DNA of 64,000 nucleotides, taken from Roseimicrobium gellanilyticum (lineage in GTDB: Bacteria; Verrucomicrobiota; Verrucomicrobiia; Verrucomicrobiales; Verrucomicrobiaceae). Made by a program: the position numbers and the translations under genes. The stretch is from positions 124,001 through 188,000 of the forward strand of contig NZ_QNRR01000011.1 in NCBI RefSeq assembly GCF_003315205.1. The letters run 5' to 3'. Positions 18,239-26,719 of this stretch are shown here, piece after piece (positions within the stretch are counted from its first letter, which is position 1; each line of letters starts with the position of its first letter). The notes below the pieces were generated by a model. That model was not told where the DNA came from. It did no database searches and saw only the letters and a list, made by a program, of their open reading frames with translations.

Positions 18239-20185
18239 ATGAGCGGAGAACATCATAGTGAAGAATCAAGTCACGGTGGCTGCGACGGATGCCACGGCGA
18301 TAGCAGGCTTCCACAGGGGCTTCTGGTCACAGTCTCGGGTGTGCTGACCGGGTTGGGTCTTGCGTTTGAGTGGTTCGTGCCAAGTCAGACCTGGCTGGCC
18401 ACTGGCTGCTTTTTGCTGGCGACGATATCGGGTGGACTGCTCGTGTTTCCCGCAGCATGGAAAGCACTTCGTGCGCGTCGTCTCGACATGAATGTCCTGA
18501 TGGCTGTCGCTGTTACTGGTGCGTGGCTTATCGGACAGGGGGAGGAAGCTGCAAGCGTGGTATTCCTGTTCGCTCTGTCTGAGCTCTTGGAATCCTGGTC
18601 AGCAGGCCGTGCTCGCCGTGCTATTGCTTCCCTTCTCAAGCTCAGCCCTGAAACAGCTCTTGTCACTGACTCCTCCGGAAAACAGGTGGAAAGGCCGGTC
18701 GGCGAACTTGAAGTCGGCACAGAGGTGCTGGTCAAGAGCGGCAGTCGTGTCCCGGTGGATGGTGTGATAGTCACCGGAAACTCCGCCATCAACCAGGCGC
18801 CCATTACGGGGGAATCTGTGCCGGTGGAGAAGCAACCCGGCGACCAGGTCTTTGCCGGCACGATCAACGGTGAGAGCTCGCTCACGGTGAAGGTCACGAA
18901 GCTCGCAGGGGATTCCACCCTGGCCAGAATCGTTCGCTTGGTTGAGGAGGCAGAAGGTCAGAAGGCTCCCACCCAGCGGTTCGTGGATCGCTTTGCAAGC
19001 TACTACACGCCCGCCGTATTCGTAGCGGCGCTGCTTGTAGCGACAATCCCCCCGTTGCTGTTTCAGCAATCATGGACCGATTGGCTCTATCGCTCACTGG
19101 TGCTGCTCGTCATCGCTTGCCCATGCGCATTGGTGATTGCAACACCCGTGTCCATCGTCTCAGGTCTCACTGCTCTTGCGCGCAGAGGGGTGCTGGTGAA
19201 GGGCGGAGCCTACCTTGAAGCGATTGGGAAGCTGCGGGCACTTGCAGTCGACAAGACCGGCACCATCACACAGGGACGTCCACAGGTGGTAAGAATTGTA
19301 TCGCTACAAGGTGTCAGTGAGTACGAGATTCTGGCCAAGGCTGCGGCGATTGATACTCATTCGGAACATCCGCTTGCCAAAGCCGTGGTAGACGAGGCGG
19401 AGAAACGCGATGTGATCTTTACGCCCGCGTTGGACTACACTTCCCGGACGGGACGAGGCGCTGAGGGGCGCATTGGAGGTCATCCATTCTTTGTGGGCAA
19501 TCATCGTATGACGCACGAATTGGGCGCGTGCACAGAAGAGGTGAAAGCCAGGCTGGCGGAGGTCGAGTCGGCAGGGCTGTCACTGGCAGTCGTTGGCCAC
19601 ATGCCCCATGATGGATGTTCCGCACAGGCTCTCGGCATCATCGCCATAGGCGATGCCCTTCGCCCTGAAACCCGGGAGGCCTTGAGGCTGCTACATGATG
19701 CCGGCCTTGAGAAGGTAGTGATGCTGAGCGGTGACAATCAGCGAACCGCGAGTGCCATCGCTCAGAAAGCCGGGATTGATGAAGCGATTGGTGACTTGCT
19801 TCCCGACCAGAAAGTTGAGCATGTCAAAGCACTGGTGATCAAGCACCGCTACGTCGGTATGATCGGCGATGGTGTCAATGACGCCCCTGCGCTCGCGGTC
19901 GCCAGTGTTGGTATCGCCATGGGAGCCATCGGCAGCGATACGGCCATTGAGACGGCAGACATGACGCTGATGAAGGATGACCTGACAAAGGTAGCTGAAG
20001 CGATCGTGCTCGGAAGACGCACCGTACGCATCATCCAATTTAATGTGGCCTTCGCCCTTGCCATCAAGGCCATTTTCCTAGTTCTAGCCCTGATGGGCCA
20101 TGCCAGTCTCTGGATGGCCATCGTCGCCGATACCGGCGCCACGTTGCTTGTGATACTGAACGCCCTTCGGCTACTTCGAAACTAA
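18239..20185 (+). CDS. zntA-like: P1B-type heavy-metal ATPase (Zn/Cd/Pb-like)
   Basis: 648 residues with GGGAGG 5 nt upstream of ATG. There is no HMA domain; instead a short N-terminal ligand patch (HHSEESSHGGCDGCHGD, residues 5-21). A-domain ITGESVPVEK (189-198), TM6 CPC (294-296), phosphorylation loop DKTGT (Asp338), SEHPLAKAV in the N-domain, and MIGDGVNDAPALA in the P-domain. The last helix contains IVADTGATLLVILNALRLL with an upstream Lys (ALAIKAIF), the K/D combination of Zn/Cd/Pb exporters. Exports soft divalent cations from the cytoplasm, feeding the RND systems that clear the periplasm. Confidence 0.9.
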   Translation: MSGEHHSEESSHGGCDGCHGDSRLPQGLLVTVSGVLTGLGLAFEWFVPSQTWLATGCFLLATISGGLLVFPAAWKALRARRLDMNVLMAVAVTGAWLIGQGEEAASVVFLFALSELLESWSAGRARRAIASLLKLSPETALVTDSSGKQVERPVGELEVGTEVLVKSGSRVPVDGVIVTGNSAINQAPITGESVPVEKQPGDQVFAGTINGESSLTVKVTKLAGDSTLARIVRLVEEAEGQKAPTQRFVDRFASYYTPAVFVAALLVATIPPLLFQQSWTDWLYRSLVLLVIACPCALVIATPVSIVSGLTALARRGVLVKGGAYLEAIGKLRALAVDKTGTITQGRPQVVRIVSLQGVSEYEILAKAAAIDTHSEHPLAKAVVDEAEKRDVIFTPALDYTSRTGRGAEGRIGGHPFFVGNHRMTHELGACTEEVKARLAEVESAGLSLAVVGHMPHDGCSAQALGIIAIGDALRPETREALRLLHDAGLEKVVMLSGDNQRTASAIAQKAGIDEAIGDLLPDQKVEHVKALVIKHRYVGMIGDGVNDAPALAVASVGIAMGAIGSDTAIETADMTLMKDDLTKVAEAIVLGRRTVRIIQFNVAFALAIKAIFLVLALMGHASLWMAIVADTGATLLVILNALRLLRN

Positions 20186-20200
20186 CCCAAAGGTAAACAT

Positions 20201-20590
20201 ATGAGCCGCGCCGTAAAGAAACGAAAAGCGCCGCCTCCTCAAAAGACGGTGATGACGTTGAGTGACAAACTCCTGGCCTTCGGGATTCCAGGGGTCATTT
20301 TCGGAAGCCTGATCTACATCTTGATTTCAGGCAACATCGAGAAGCACAGCATGGTACTCGATCGCACCCTCTCAAAGTGGCAGTCGCTATACCACCTTGA
20401 TGAGGGACAGAAAGCGGAGATTAAGAGGATTGAAGTCGAGTTCCATGGGAAGGGAAATCCCTTCGCAGTCAGGACGGAACATTCGCGTGAAGAAATTCGG
20501 GAACACCATGTCTCAATTAGCAAGGTGATGAAACCTGAGGACGGTTCACGCTTTCTTGAAGCCATGGAGAGGGAACAAAGGTCCCACTAA
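20201..20590 (+). CDS. Membrane-anchored periplasmic metal-sensor-like protein
   Basis: 129 residues with AAAGG before the ATG. Basic N-terminus, one TM helix (LLAFGIPGVIFGSLIYILIS), then a periplasmic helical domain with several His/Glu (IEVEFHGKG, REEIREHHVSISKVMKPEDG). The phrase VMKPE.G..F/Y...M also occurs in the CnrX-like protein at 22673, so this is probably a relative of the heavy-metal resistance/CnrX helical-hairpin family. It follows the P-type ATPase by 15 nt and is likely co-transcribed. Confidence 0.5.
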   Translation: MSRAVKKRKAPPPQKTVMTLSDKLLAFGIPGVIFGSLIYILISGNIEKHSMVLDRTLSKWQSLYHLDEGQKAEIKRIEVEFHGKGNPFAVRTEHSREEIREHHVSISKVMKPEDGSRFLEAMEREQRSH

Positions 20591-20607
20591 ACAATTCTGT
20601 TTTTCGA

Positions 20608-20645
20608 ACCGGGCTGCCGTACTACTCGCTTGACGGCAGCCCGGT
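20608..20645. terminator. Terminator-like hairpin between convergent genes
   Basis: ACCGGGCTGCCGT (20608-20620) pairs with ACGGCAGCCCGGT (20633-20645), a 13-bp perfect stem between the plus-strand gene ending at 20590 and the minus-strand gene ending at 20657. It may serve both. Confidence 0.55.
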
Positions 20646-20656
20646 CGGTTCCTCCG

Positions 20657-20956
20657 TTACTCGTGCCCTGGGCAACGGTAACTTTGGTGATCTGCTCCAT
20701 GCCAGATATGTGCATGGTGATGGTGGTGGCTCCCGCATGACCGGTTGTGAACATGTCCACCGCCATGTGAGTTGCCGCCTCCACCATGAGAATGTCCTCC
20801 ATTGCCGCCGTGACCATTGCCACCGCCGTGGCTGTGGTCACCCTTCTTTTTGTGGTTGTGGTCCTTTGCTTCTAGCGGCGAGGAAAGACCGAAAGTTGCA
20901 ACAGTCGCGAAGGCCAACATGGCAATCTTGCTGGCTTTGGAAGTGAAGAGTCTCAT
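20657..20956 (-). CDS. Secreted His/Gly-rich protein
   Basis: 99 residues with a signal peptide (SKIAMLAFATVATFGLSSPLEA). The mature protein is almost all His and Gly, with GHGG/HSHGGG repeats, a run of five His, then HIWHGADH and a final CPGH, giving well over twenty His. No folded family; it is probably a periplasmic metal buffer (Ni, Zn or Cu). It is the only minus-strand gene inside the metal island. Repeated codons (ggt/ggc cat/cac) make an opposite-strand reading unlikely. Confidence 0.65.
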   Translation of the reverse strand: MRLFTSKASKIAMLAFATVATFGLSSPLEAKDHNHKKKGDHSHGGGNGHGGNGGHSHGGGGNSHGGGHVHNRSCGSHHHHHAHIWHGADHQSYRCPGHE

Positions 20957-21074
20957 TTGTCTTTTAGGTTGGGATTTTAACCGTGCGGCGTTGTATCCGT
21001 GCCGAGGTTGTTGGTGAGACGAGACCCCTCCAAAATCTATTCGACATCGGATTCGAATTCTTTCCTGCCATAGC

Positions 21075-21351
21075 GTGCAGCAGCTAACCGGCGTATCGGC
21101 ACTCGCGATCTCTTCTTGGCCAGTGGCAGTGCTCGCGACTATGTCGCGTGGGCGGATGGCTCCTCATTCCGCTACTGCTCAAGCGTCGCATCGAGTTTGG
21201 CTACTTCCTCGCGTGGACGTACTTTACCGCGATGGCAATCACCGAACTGGCTTACTTCATCTTCCCGTTCTTTTCAGGCCGGGAGCATGGTTACTTTCCA
21301 AGGATACTGAGCGTTGTTGCACTTGCGCCGGCTGCTTGGTGGGGCATGTGA
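21075..21351 (+). pseudogene. Possible frameshifted membrane-protein remnant
   Basis: The only coding-like signal in the 600-nt gap 20957-21565. One frame gives a hydrophobic start (SALAISSWPVAVLATMSRG, from 21075). At about 21145 the hydrophobic reading continues in another frame (GGWLLIPLLLKRRIEFGYF, then FTAMAITELAYFIFPFF) to a stop at 21351. A single frameshift would join them into a roughly 90-residue membrane protein. A GTG start at 21148 for a 67-residue protein is the alternative. Confidence 0.3.
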
Positions 21352-21565
21352 CGCCTCTCGAATTTTGAGAAGCAATAAGTGATTCGGCCCGAGAAGAGCG
21401 GGCGGGCAGCTTTGCAGGATGGGTCGTTTAATCGGCTCATGTTCAGTGAGTTGATGCTTCAGTGAAATCCACTGCATTTTTTCAAGGGTTTGGGGCCTGG
21501 GCGGTGTTCTCCCTAGTGAAGGCTCGAAGACATTCTTCGAACTGAAACACTGAACCAACCCTGAA

Positions 21566-21874
21566 ATGAAAACGAAACTTACCCTGCTTCTCACCGCACT
21601 GGCCATGATTGGCGGCATCTCTACGGCCACGGCGGGCCCGGACATGCTGACGCTGGAACTGCGCAAGCAGATTGCAGATTCACACCGAGCGGCCCGCATC
21701 GCAGTGAGTGACAGCGGCCCTGTCCACTATGTGGCGTCTCCTTCTGGCAAGGGCGGCACTGTTGCGCGGACGGACGGCACAACCGGCATCGCTGTGTTCA
21801 AATCCAAGCCCACCAAGATGGCGGGCTGCAATGATGCGGCGTGCTGCGCCAAGGCCAAATCTCACAGTCACTAA
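21566..21874 (+). CDS. Small secreted Cys/His-tailed protein
   Basis: 102 residues. Signal peptide (KTKLTLLLTALAMIGGISTATA), a central region predicted soluble, and a metal-ligand tail CNDAACCAKAKSHSH. Third example in this island of a small secreted protein ending in Cys/His. A hairpin terminator follows at 21912. No family recognised. Confidence 0.55.
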   Translation: MKTKLTLLLTALAMIGGISTATAGPDMLTLELRKQIADSHRAARIAVSDSGPVHYVASPSGKGGTVARTDGTTGIAVFKSKPTKMAGCNDAACCAKAKSHSH

Positions 21875-21911
21875 GCTGGATCTGCCTAAGACCCGGCATT
21901 CTAAAACTCAA

Positions 21912-21941
21912 ACGCCCCGCCTGTGAGTCTCAGGCGGGCGT
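21912..21941 (+). terminator. Terminator hairpin
   Basis: ACGCCCCGCCTG and CAGGCGGGCGT pair with one bulge around TGAGTCT, and TGGTCTTCTT follows; located 38 nt after the stop at 21874. Confidence 0.6.
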
Positions 21942-22002
21942 GGTCTTCTTAAGGCTCACAGCTCTACCTCCCGAAACCGAATTCACTCCACGAACAAAAA
22001 GC

Positions 22003-22266
22003 ATGAAAACCTCCAAGTTCCTCCTTCTTCTTGCCGCCGCTCTCTTCAGCTCCGGCATCCTCTCTGCCGCTAACGATGTGCCTGCTGGCTATCCTCTGAA
22101 AAAATGCGTCGTGTCCGGCGAATCGCTGGGAGAAATGGGCAAGCCCGTCAAGGTCACCAGCGAAGGCACGGACGTGTATCTCTGCTGCAAGTCCTGTGTG
22201 AAGGACTTCAACAAGGAGCCCGCCAAGTACGTCAAGATGGTCAAAGACGCTGCCCCCAAGAAGTAG
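22003..22266 (+). CDS. Secreted YHS/TRASH-like metal-binding protein
   Basis: 87 residues from ATG 22003 (signal peptide FLLLLAAALFSSGILSAA). The mature part PLKKCVVSGESLGEMGKPV ... YLCCKSCVKDFNKEP is a compact YHS/TRASH-type domain, with cysteines at about 35, 61, 62 and 65 and the F/Y..P/KY spacing. Such domains bind Cu or other soft metals. It lies just upstream of the CnrYXH-like module and may belong to its regulon. Confidence 0.7.
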   Translation: MKTSKFLLLLAAALFSSGILSAANDVPAGYPLKKCVVSGESLGEMGKPVKVTSEGTDVYLCCKSCVKDFNKEPAKYVKMVKDAAPKK

Positions 22267-22370
22267 CCATCCAGCCCCTTCCGCATTCTCGACAAAGCTG
22301 TCACAATGATACCGAGTCCTCCACCCCCAATCGTTCCCTCCGCCGGAAGGCGGTTGCGAGCATCCCCGCC

Positions 22371-22676
22371 ATGAATGACGAGAAACTCAATCAGATGTTG
22401 CACTCCTGGAAGGTGGAGGCGGAGTTGCCGCCCTCGTTCCAGCGCGATGTGTGGCGTAAGATCGAAACGGCACAGGCAAATACCTCTGTTTTTGCCAACT
22501 GGCTGACCTCCTTTTTGAACTGGCTCGCCAAACCCTTGCCAGCGGTCGCCACCTGTGCGCTGACCCTTGGCGCTGGGCTTGTCGTGGGCGGTTTGGTCGG
22601 CAGGGACCAATCCGTCTCCAAACCCGCCGCCTACGCATATTCCATAGATCCACTCGCACAACTCTCCAACCCATGA
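22371..22676 (+). CDS. CnrY-like membrane anti-sigma factor (predicted)
   Basis: 101 residues. Cytoplasmic N-terminus DEKLNQMLHSWKVEAELP followed by FQRDVWRKIE, like the W..elP..F...VW..I pattern of short anti-sigma factors, and one TM helix (LPAVATCALTLGAGLVVGGLVG). It overlaps the sensor gene (ATGA at 22673) and is followed by an ECF sigma gene: the order anti-sigma, periplasmic sensor, sigma, RND efflux is that of cnrYXH-cnrCBA in Cupriavidus. Function inferred mainly from size, topology and order. Confidence 0.6.
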   Translation: MNDEKLNQMLHSWKVEAELPPSFQRDVWRKIETAQANTSVFANWLTSFLNWLAKPLPAVATCALTLGAGLVVGGLVGRDQSVSKPAAYAYSIDPLAQLSNP

Positions 22677-23155
22677 AAACCGGATGGCTCATACTGATGG
22701 TCGCGGCCTTGCTCGGTGTCGCCGGCTTTACTGCCAGACTAGTTCAGTCCAAATCGCATGCCTCGTGTGCGAGCTGCGCGGCAAACGTTCGCGATCCGGG
22801 CACTGCCCTGGCGTGGATGAAGAGCGAGTTCCAGCTAAGTGAGGAAGAGTTCCAAAAGGTGTGTTCGCTGCATGAAGCCTATCTTCCGAAATGCGATGCC
22901 ATGTGTGAGCGCATGAAGGAGGCCGGCACCCGGTTGTCTTCCATCCTGGCCCAGAGCGGACCGGAGATGACTCCCGAGGCCGAGGAGGCACTCCGTAACT
23001 ATGAGACGCTCAGAGCAGAATGCCAGCGCGCGACCCTCGGCCATCTTGCCGAAACCGCCCGCGTGATGAAGCCGGAGGCGGGACGCGCCTACATGAAGAA
23101 GGTGCTGCCACACCTTTTAACCACGAACCAGCATGTCTCGGAGGTTACCCGCTAG
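22673..23155 (+). CDS. CnrX-like periplasmic heavy-metal sensor
   Basis: 160 residues: an N-terminal TM anchor (WLILMVAALLGVAGFTARL), a CASC pair (32-35), then an all-helical domain (FQLSEEEFQKVCSLHEAYL, CDAMCERMKEAG, HLAETARVMKPEAGRAYM) with the helical-hairpin layout of CnrX/heavy-metal-resistance proteins. In the known system metal binding by CnrX frees the sigma factor from CnrY. Extra cysteines suggest a thiophilic metal (Cu, Ag, Cd) instead of Ni/Co. Translationally coupled to its neighbour upstream. Confidence 0.7.
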   Translation: MKTGWLILMVAALLGVAGFTARLVQSKSHASCASCAANVRDPGTALAWMKSEFQLSEEEFQKVCSLHEAYLPKCDAMCERMKEAGTRLSSILAQSGPEMTPEAEEALRNYETLRAECQRATLGHLAETARVMKPEAGRAYMKKVLPHLLTTNQHVSEVTR

Positions 23156-23157
23156 GC

Positions 23158-23739
23158 ATGGAGACTGGCGCCGACACTGATGCCTCCGCGATGTCGCGCC
23201 TGGCGGCGGGAGAAGATATGGCCCTCACGGAACTGATGCACCGCTGGCAGGACAGGGTTGCCTCTTTCCTGCTGCGCATGACAGGTAGCCACGCTACTGC
23301 GGGTGACCTTGCCCAGGAGACGTTTGTTCGCCTCTATCAAAACCGCACGCGCTATAAGCCGTCGGCATCATTTTCCAGCTACATCTTCAGCATCGCCGCA
23401 AATCTCGCACGCAATCACCACCGCTGGAGCGCCCGGCATCCTGCGGATCCCATCCATGAGCTGCAGAAGGATGGGAAAGAACCAACGATCGATGATTCCA
23501 GCCCTGATGAGGCACTGGCGCGAAGCGAAACCGCTGACGCAGTACAGCGGGCCGTCCAGGACCTGCCACCCGACTTACGCGAGACGCTGGTGCTCTTCAC
23601 CTATCATGATCTCGGCTATCACGAAATCGCCTCCGCAGTCGGCTGCTCACGAAAAGCGGTGGAGACGCGGCTGTATCGGGCTCGGCAAACCCTGAAGGAA
23701 AAGCTGCAGCACCTCGCATCCTCACCCGTCTCCTCATGA
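23158..23739 (+). CDS. ECF RNA polymerase sigma factor (CnrH-like)
   Basis: 193 residues from ATG 23158, two nt after the sensor stop; longer in-frame starts lie inside the sensor gene. Region 2 (LMHRWQDRVASFLLRMTGS, DLAQETFVRLYQNRTRY, FSSYIFSIAANLARNHHR) and region 4 (LPPDLRETLVLFTYHDLGY, EIASAVGCSRKAVETRLYRA) are complete. The stop overlaps the channel gene (ATGA), so sigma and efflux genes are in one operon, implying positive autoregulation. Confidence 0.88.
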   Translation: METGADTDASAMSRLAAGEDMALTELMHRWQDRVASFLLRMTGSHATAGDLAQETFVRLYQNRTRYKPSASFSSYIFSIAANLARNHHRWSARHPADPIHELQKDGKEPTIDDSSPDEALARSETADAVQRAVQDLPPDLRETLVLFTYHDLGYHEIASAVGCSRKAVETRLYRARQTLKEKLQHLASSPVSS

Positions 23740-25016
23740 ATCCTCGTTTCCTGGCTATTTCCATGCTGGCTGCCACGGGCATCAGTCTTTCCACTGCGGT
23801 TGCCGCCGATGACACCACTACTACAGCGAATTCCGCGTTCATCCGGAAGCTGGTGAATGAAGCCCTGACCAATCATCCGAAGATGGACGCTGCGGAGGCC
23901 CGCACCCAAGCGGCAGAAGCTGCTGTCCGCACCGTGCGGCTGTGGGAGGATCCGCAACTCATGCTGGGCGGGACGGCTGCCCGTAAATCCATGCGCATGG
24001 ACGATGGCGACATCATGGTGGGGGCTGAACAGATGCTTCCGCGCCGTGGGCTCTTCCAAGCGGAGAAACGCCGGGCTACTGCGGAACAGGCCATGCAGGG
24101 CGCGGAACAGCGCATGACAGCCTCGGACCTCGGGCTCTCCGTCGCACAGTCTGCCCTGGAACTCGCCCTGGCAGATGACCTCTTGCGGCTGCAAGCCGCA
24201 GAGCTGCGTGAGTTAAACGCTCTGGTCGATGTGGCACGCGAGCGCGCCAAGAACCCCGATGCGACCGCGGTGGAGACGCTGCGCCTCGAAGGCGAGCTGG
24301 AACTTCGCACACAAACCTTGGAAGCCGCAAAGCGACAGCGCACTCGGTTGGGTCTTACGTTGAGCCTGCTCACGGGCCGTTCGCCTCGCGCCGAGTGGCC
24401 TGAGCTGTCCCTTCCCAATACGGTCAGCGCAGAGCCAAGCTCATCCGCCCTTCTGGCCCGGCTTGAGAAAGACAACCCGTCTCTTGCCGTGCTGCGCCAC
24501 AAGATTGAGGCCGCTCAAGCGGAAACCGACGCTTCGGTACAAAAGCGCAAACCTGCCTTCATGGTTGGTGTGGAATCAAACATCTATTCGGGCGGCGATC
24601 TGCGCGACGTCATGTTCACCCTCAAGATGTCGCTCCCTTGGTTCAACGATCCCATCTACAAGGCTGAAACGGCCCGTACGAATCTCCTCCGGGACGCTGC
24701 GCAACACGACCTCGCCTCAGAGGTGCGTACTCTCGACGGAGAACTTGCCTCAATGCTCACCGAAGCGGAGAACCAGCGGAGGCTTGCCAAAGCCTACCGC
24801 ACACAGGTGTTGCCTCGTCAGGAAAAGACGGTTGAAGCCGTCAAGAACGCTTGGGTGTCTTCCAAGGCCACACTGCTTGAAGTCCTCGAAGCTCGCCGCA
24901 TGCAGCTCGATACCCGCATGGAGATGGAGCGTGCCCTCGCCGCGCATCATGCCGCCCTGCAAAGTCTTACTGCTCTCACGGGCGGCTTTGCCCTCCCCAA
25001 AGTATCCAAGCCATGA
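23736..25016 (+). CDS. cusC-like: CusC/TolC-like outer-membrane channel, RND set 3
   Basis: 426 residues with signal peptide (FLAISMLAATGISLSTAVAA). OEP repeats include LTNHPKMDAAEARTQAAEA, VRLWEDPQLMLGG, MVGAEQMLPRRGLFQAEKR, then the second repeat FMVGVESNIYSGGDLRD, LKMSLPWFNDPIYKAE and KATLLEVLEARRMQLDTRM. It begins inside the sigma-factor stop and ends overlapping the adaptor start (ATGA), so sigma, channel, adaptor and pump are a coupled run. Confidence 0.85.
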   Translation: MNPRFLAISMLAATGISLSTAVAADDTTTTANSAFIRKLVNEALTNHPKMDAAEARTQAAEAAVRTVRLWEDPQLMLGGTAARKSMRMDDGDIMVGAEQMLPRRGLFQAEKRRATAEQAMQGAEQRMTASDLGLSVAQSALELALADDLLRLQAAELRELNALVDVARERAKNPDATAVETLRLEGELELRTQTLEAAKRQRTRLGLTLSLLTGRSPRAEWPELSLPNTVSAEPSSSALLARLEKDNPSLAVLRHKIEAAQAETDASVQKRKPAFMVGVESNIYSGGDLRDVMFTLKMSLPWFNDPIYKAETARTNLLRDAAQHDLASEVRTLDGELASMLTEAENQRRLAKAYRTQVLPRQEKTVEAVKNAWVSSKATLLEVLEARRMQLDTRMEMERALAAHHAALQSLTALTGGFALPKVSKP

Positions 25017-26719
25017 AATTTGTTCTCGTCCTAGTGCTCCTCACTGCCGCAGCGGGTGCGGGATGGTACGCCCGCGACCGTTTCGGATCCACGCAACAGC
25101 ACAGCGATGCGCCGGCAGCCAAGGGTGAACGCAAAGTGCTCTACTACCAGAGCGCCATGCATCCCTGGATCAAGAGCGACAAGCCGGGACGCTGCACCAT
25201 TTGCGGCATGGAACTCACGCCTGTCTATGAAGGAGAAAAGGGCTTCGATAGTGCAGCGGAGGGCGATGTCGTGGCACTGACGCAGACCCAGATTCAGGTG
25301 CTGCATGTACAGACCGCTGAGGCCAAGGTCCAGCCATTGACTAAAACGTTGCGAGTGGCCGGTGTGATGGATGACGATGAACGCCGCCACCGGATCATCA
25401 GCGCCTACGTCGATAGTCGTGTGGACAAGCTCTTCGCCAACCACCACGGAGCGGAAGTCGTTGCCGGCGAGCCTCTAGCCCGAATCTACAGTCCCACCCT
25501 GCTACAGGCCGAGCGTGAGTATCGTCAGCTTACCGGCGACCTGAAAAAGAACACGGCGCTCCGCCTTCAGCAGATGGGCCTCACACCCGATCAGATCGAA
25601 GCGCTTCCACAAAAGCCAGCGGACACCCTCTACTCGGAGATTCTGTCGCCTCTCACAGGGACCGTGGTGGAACACGATGTGTACGAAGGCCAGTACGTAA
25701 CGATGGGTCAGAAGCTCTTCGAGATCGCAGACTTCGGCGTCATGTGGTTTCAGTTCCGGGCCTATGAACAGGACATGCCGTGGATCAAGATCGGACAGAA
25801 GGTGGAGGTCGTTACTCCCTCTGTGCCAGGCAAGGTATTCACCGGAGAGATTACCTTCATTGACCCGAACTTTGATGAAGCCACTCGCTCAACCCAAGTG
25901 CGGGTAGAGCTGCCGAATCCCCTGGTGGATGGCCGCCGGGAGATTCTGCACCGCCTCTACGCGGATGGGGCTGTGAAAGTGGAAATTCCCGAGGTGCTCG
26001 CTGTACCGAAATCCTCGGTCATGCAGACAGGGCCGGAAGCCGTGGTGTATGTGGACGAAGGAGGCGGTGTTTACGCACGCAAGGTGGTGAGACTCGGACG
26101 CCGCGGTGACTCGTTGCTAGAGGTCCTCTCCGGCATCAAGGCAGGCGACAAAGTGGTGACCAATGGGAACCTGCTCATCGACGGACAAGCGGAAATGAAC
26201 CGTTCCTTCATGACGCCGGCGGAGCCAATACCCTCCATGCTCGGGAAACTGACCGAGCCTCAGAAGAAATCCATCGGTGACTTCCTGAAGGTGGCAGACG
26301 CCATGGCAGCCGCCCTTTCCGCCGACAACCTGGCCGCTTTCAACAAGGCCAGCGAACCGGCAATGAAGACGACTGGCGCGATGGTTGAAGCCCTGCGTGC
26401 CCATGAAGAGCTTGTCCCCAAGCTGGAGGTCTTGGAAAAAGGCAGCCACTTCCACGGGTTTGAGAACATTCAAAAAGCGCGTGAAGCCTTTTACGGGTTC
26501 ACGATGGCAACCACCGCATTGCTGGAGCCACTGAGAACGAGCGAAGGCATGCCGGAGTTCCAGGTATGGGAGTGCTACATGGTCGATCGCATCATCGATG
26601 GCGCTCCCAAGTTTGGTCACTGGGTGCAGACTGGCGGCCGCCCCGGGCACAATCCCTTCTTCGGTAGCGACATGCTGGAGTGCGTGAAGGAAATCAAACC
26701 GGGAGAGGCCAAACCGTGA
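25013..26719 (+). CDS. cusB-like: CusB-like adaptor with heavy-metal-binding and DUF3347 domains, RND set 3
   Basis: 568 residues. N-terminal TM anchor; heavy-metal-binding domain at about 43-72 (YYQSAMHPWIKSDKPGRC ... CGMELTPVYEG); membrane-fusion core with VDKLFANHHGAEVVAGEPL, an alpha-hairpin around QLTGDLKKNTALRLQQMGL, the second lipoyl half SPLTGTVVEHDVYEGQYV, and the barrel MWFQFRAYEQDMPWIKIG. After about residue 395 a DUF3347-type helical domain (LTEPQKKSIGDFLKVADAM ... FHGFENIQKAREAFYGF) ends the protein. This layout is typical of Cu/Ag CusB-family adaptors. GTGA overlap with the pump gene. Confidence 0.9.
   Translation: MKFVLVLVLLTAAAGAGWYARDRFGSTQQHSDAPAAKGERKVLYYQSAMHPWIKSDKPGRCTICGMELTPVYEGEKGFDSAAEGDVVALTQTQIQVLHVQTAEAKVQPLTKTLRVAGVMDDDERRHRIISAYVDSRVDKLFANHHGAEVVAGEPLARIYSPTLLQAEREYRQLTGDLKKNTALRLQQMGLTPDQIEALPQKPADTLYSEILSPLTGTVVEHDVYEGQYVTMGQKLFEIADFGVMWFQFRAYEQDMPWIKIGQKVEVVTPSVPGKVFTGEITFIDPNFDEATRSTQVRVELPNPLVDGRREILHRLYADGAVKVEIPEVLAVPKSSVMQTGPEAVVYVDEGGGVYARKVVRLGRRGDSLLEVLSGIKAGDKVVTNGNLLIDGQAEMNRSFMTPAEPIPSMLGKLTEPQKKSIGDFLKVADAMAAALSADNLAAFNKASEPAMKTTGAMVEALRAHEELVPKLEVLEKGSHFHGFENIQKAREAFYGFTMATTALLEPLRTSEGMPEFQVWECYMVDRIIDGAPKFGHWVQTGGRPGHNPFFGSDMLECVKEIKPGEAKP

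Noticed and set aside
20657-20956. CRISPR-like repetition in the His-rich gene
   Set aside because: Repeats are short GGT/CAT codon runs within a signal-peptide-bearing protein; no regular spacer pattern exists here or elsewhere in the window.
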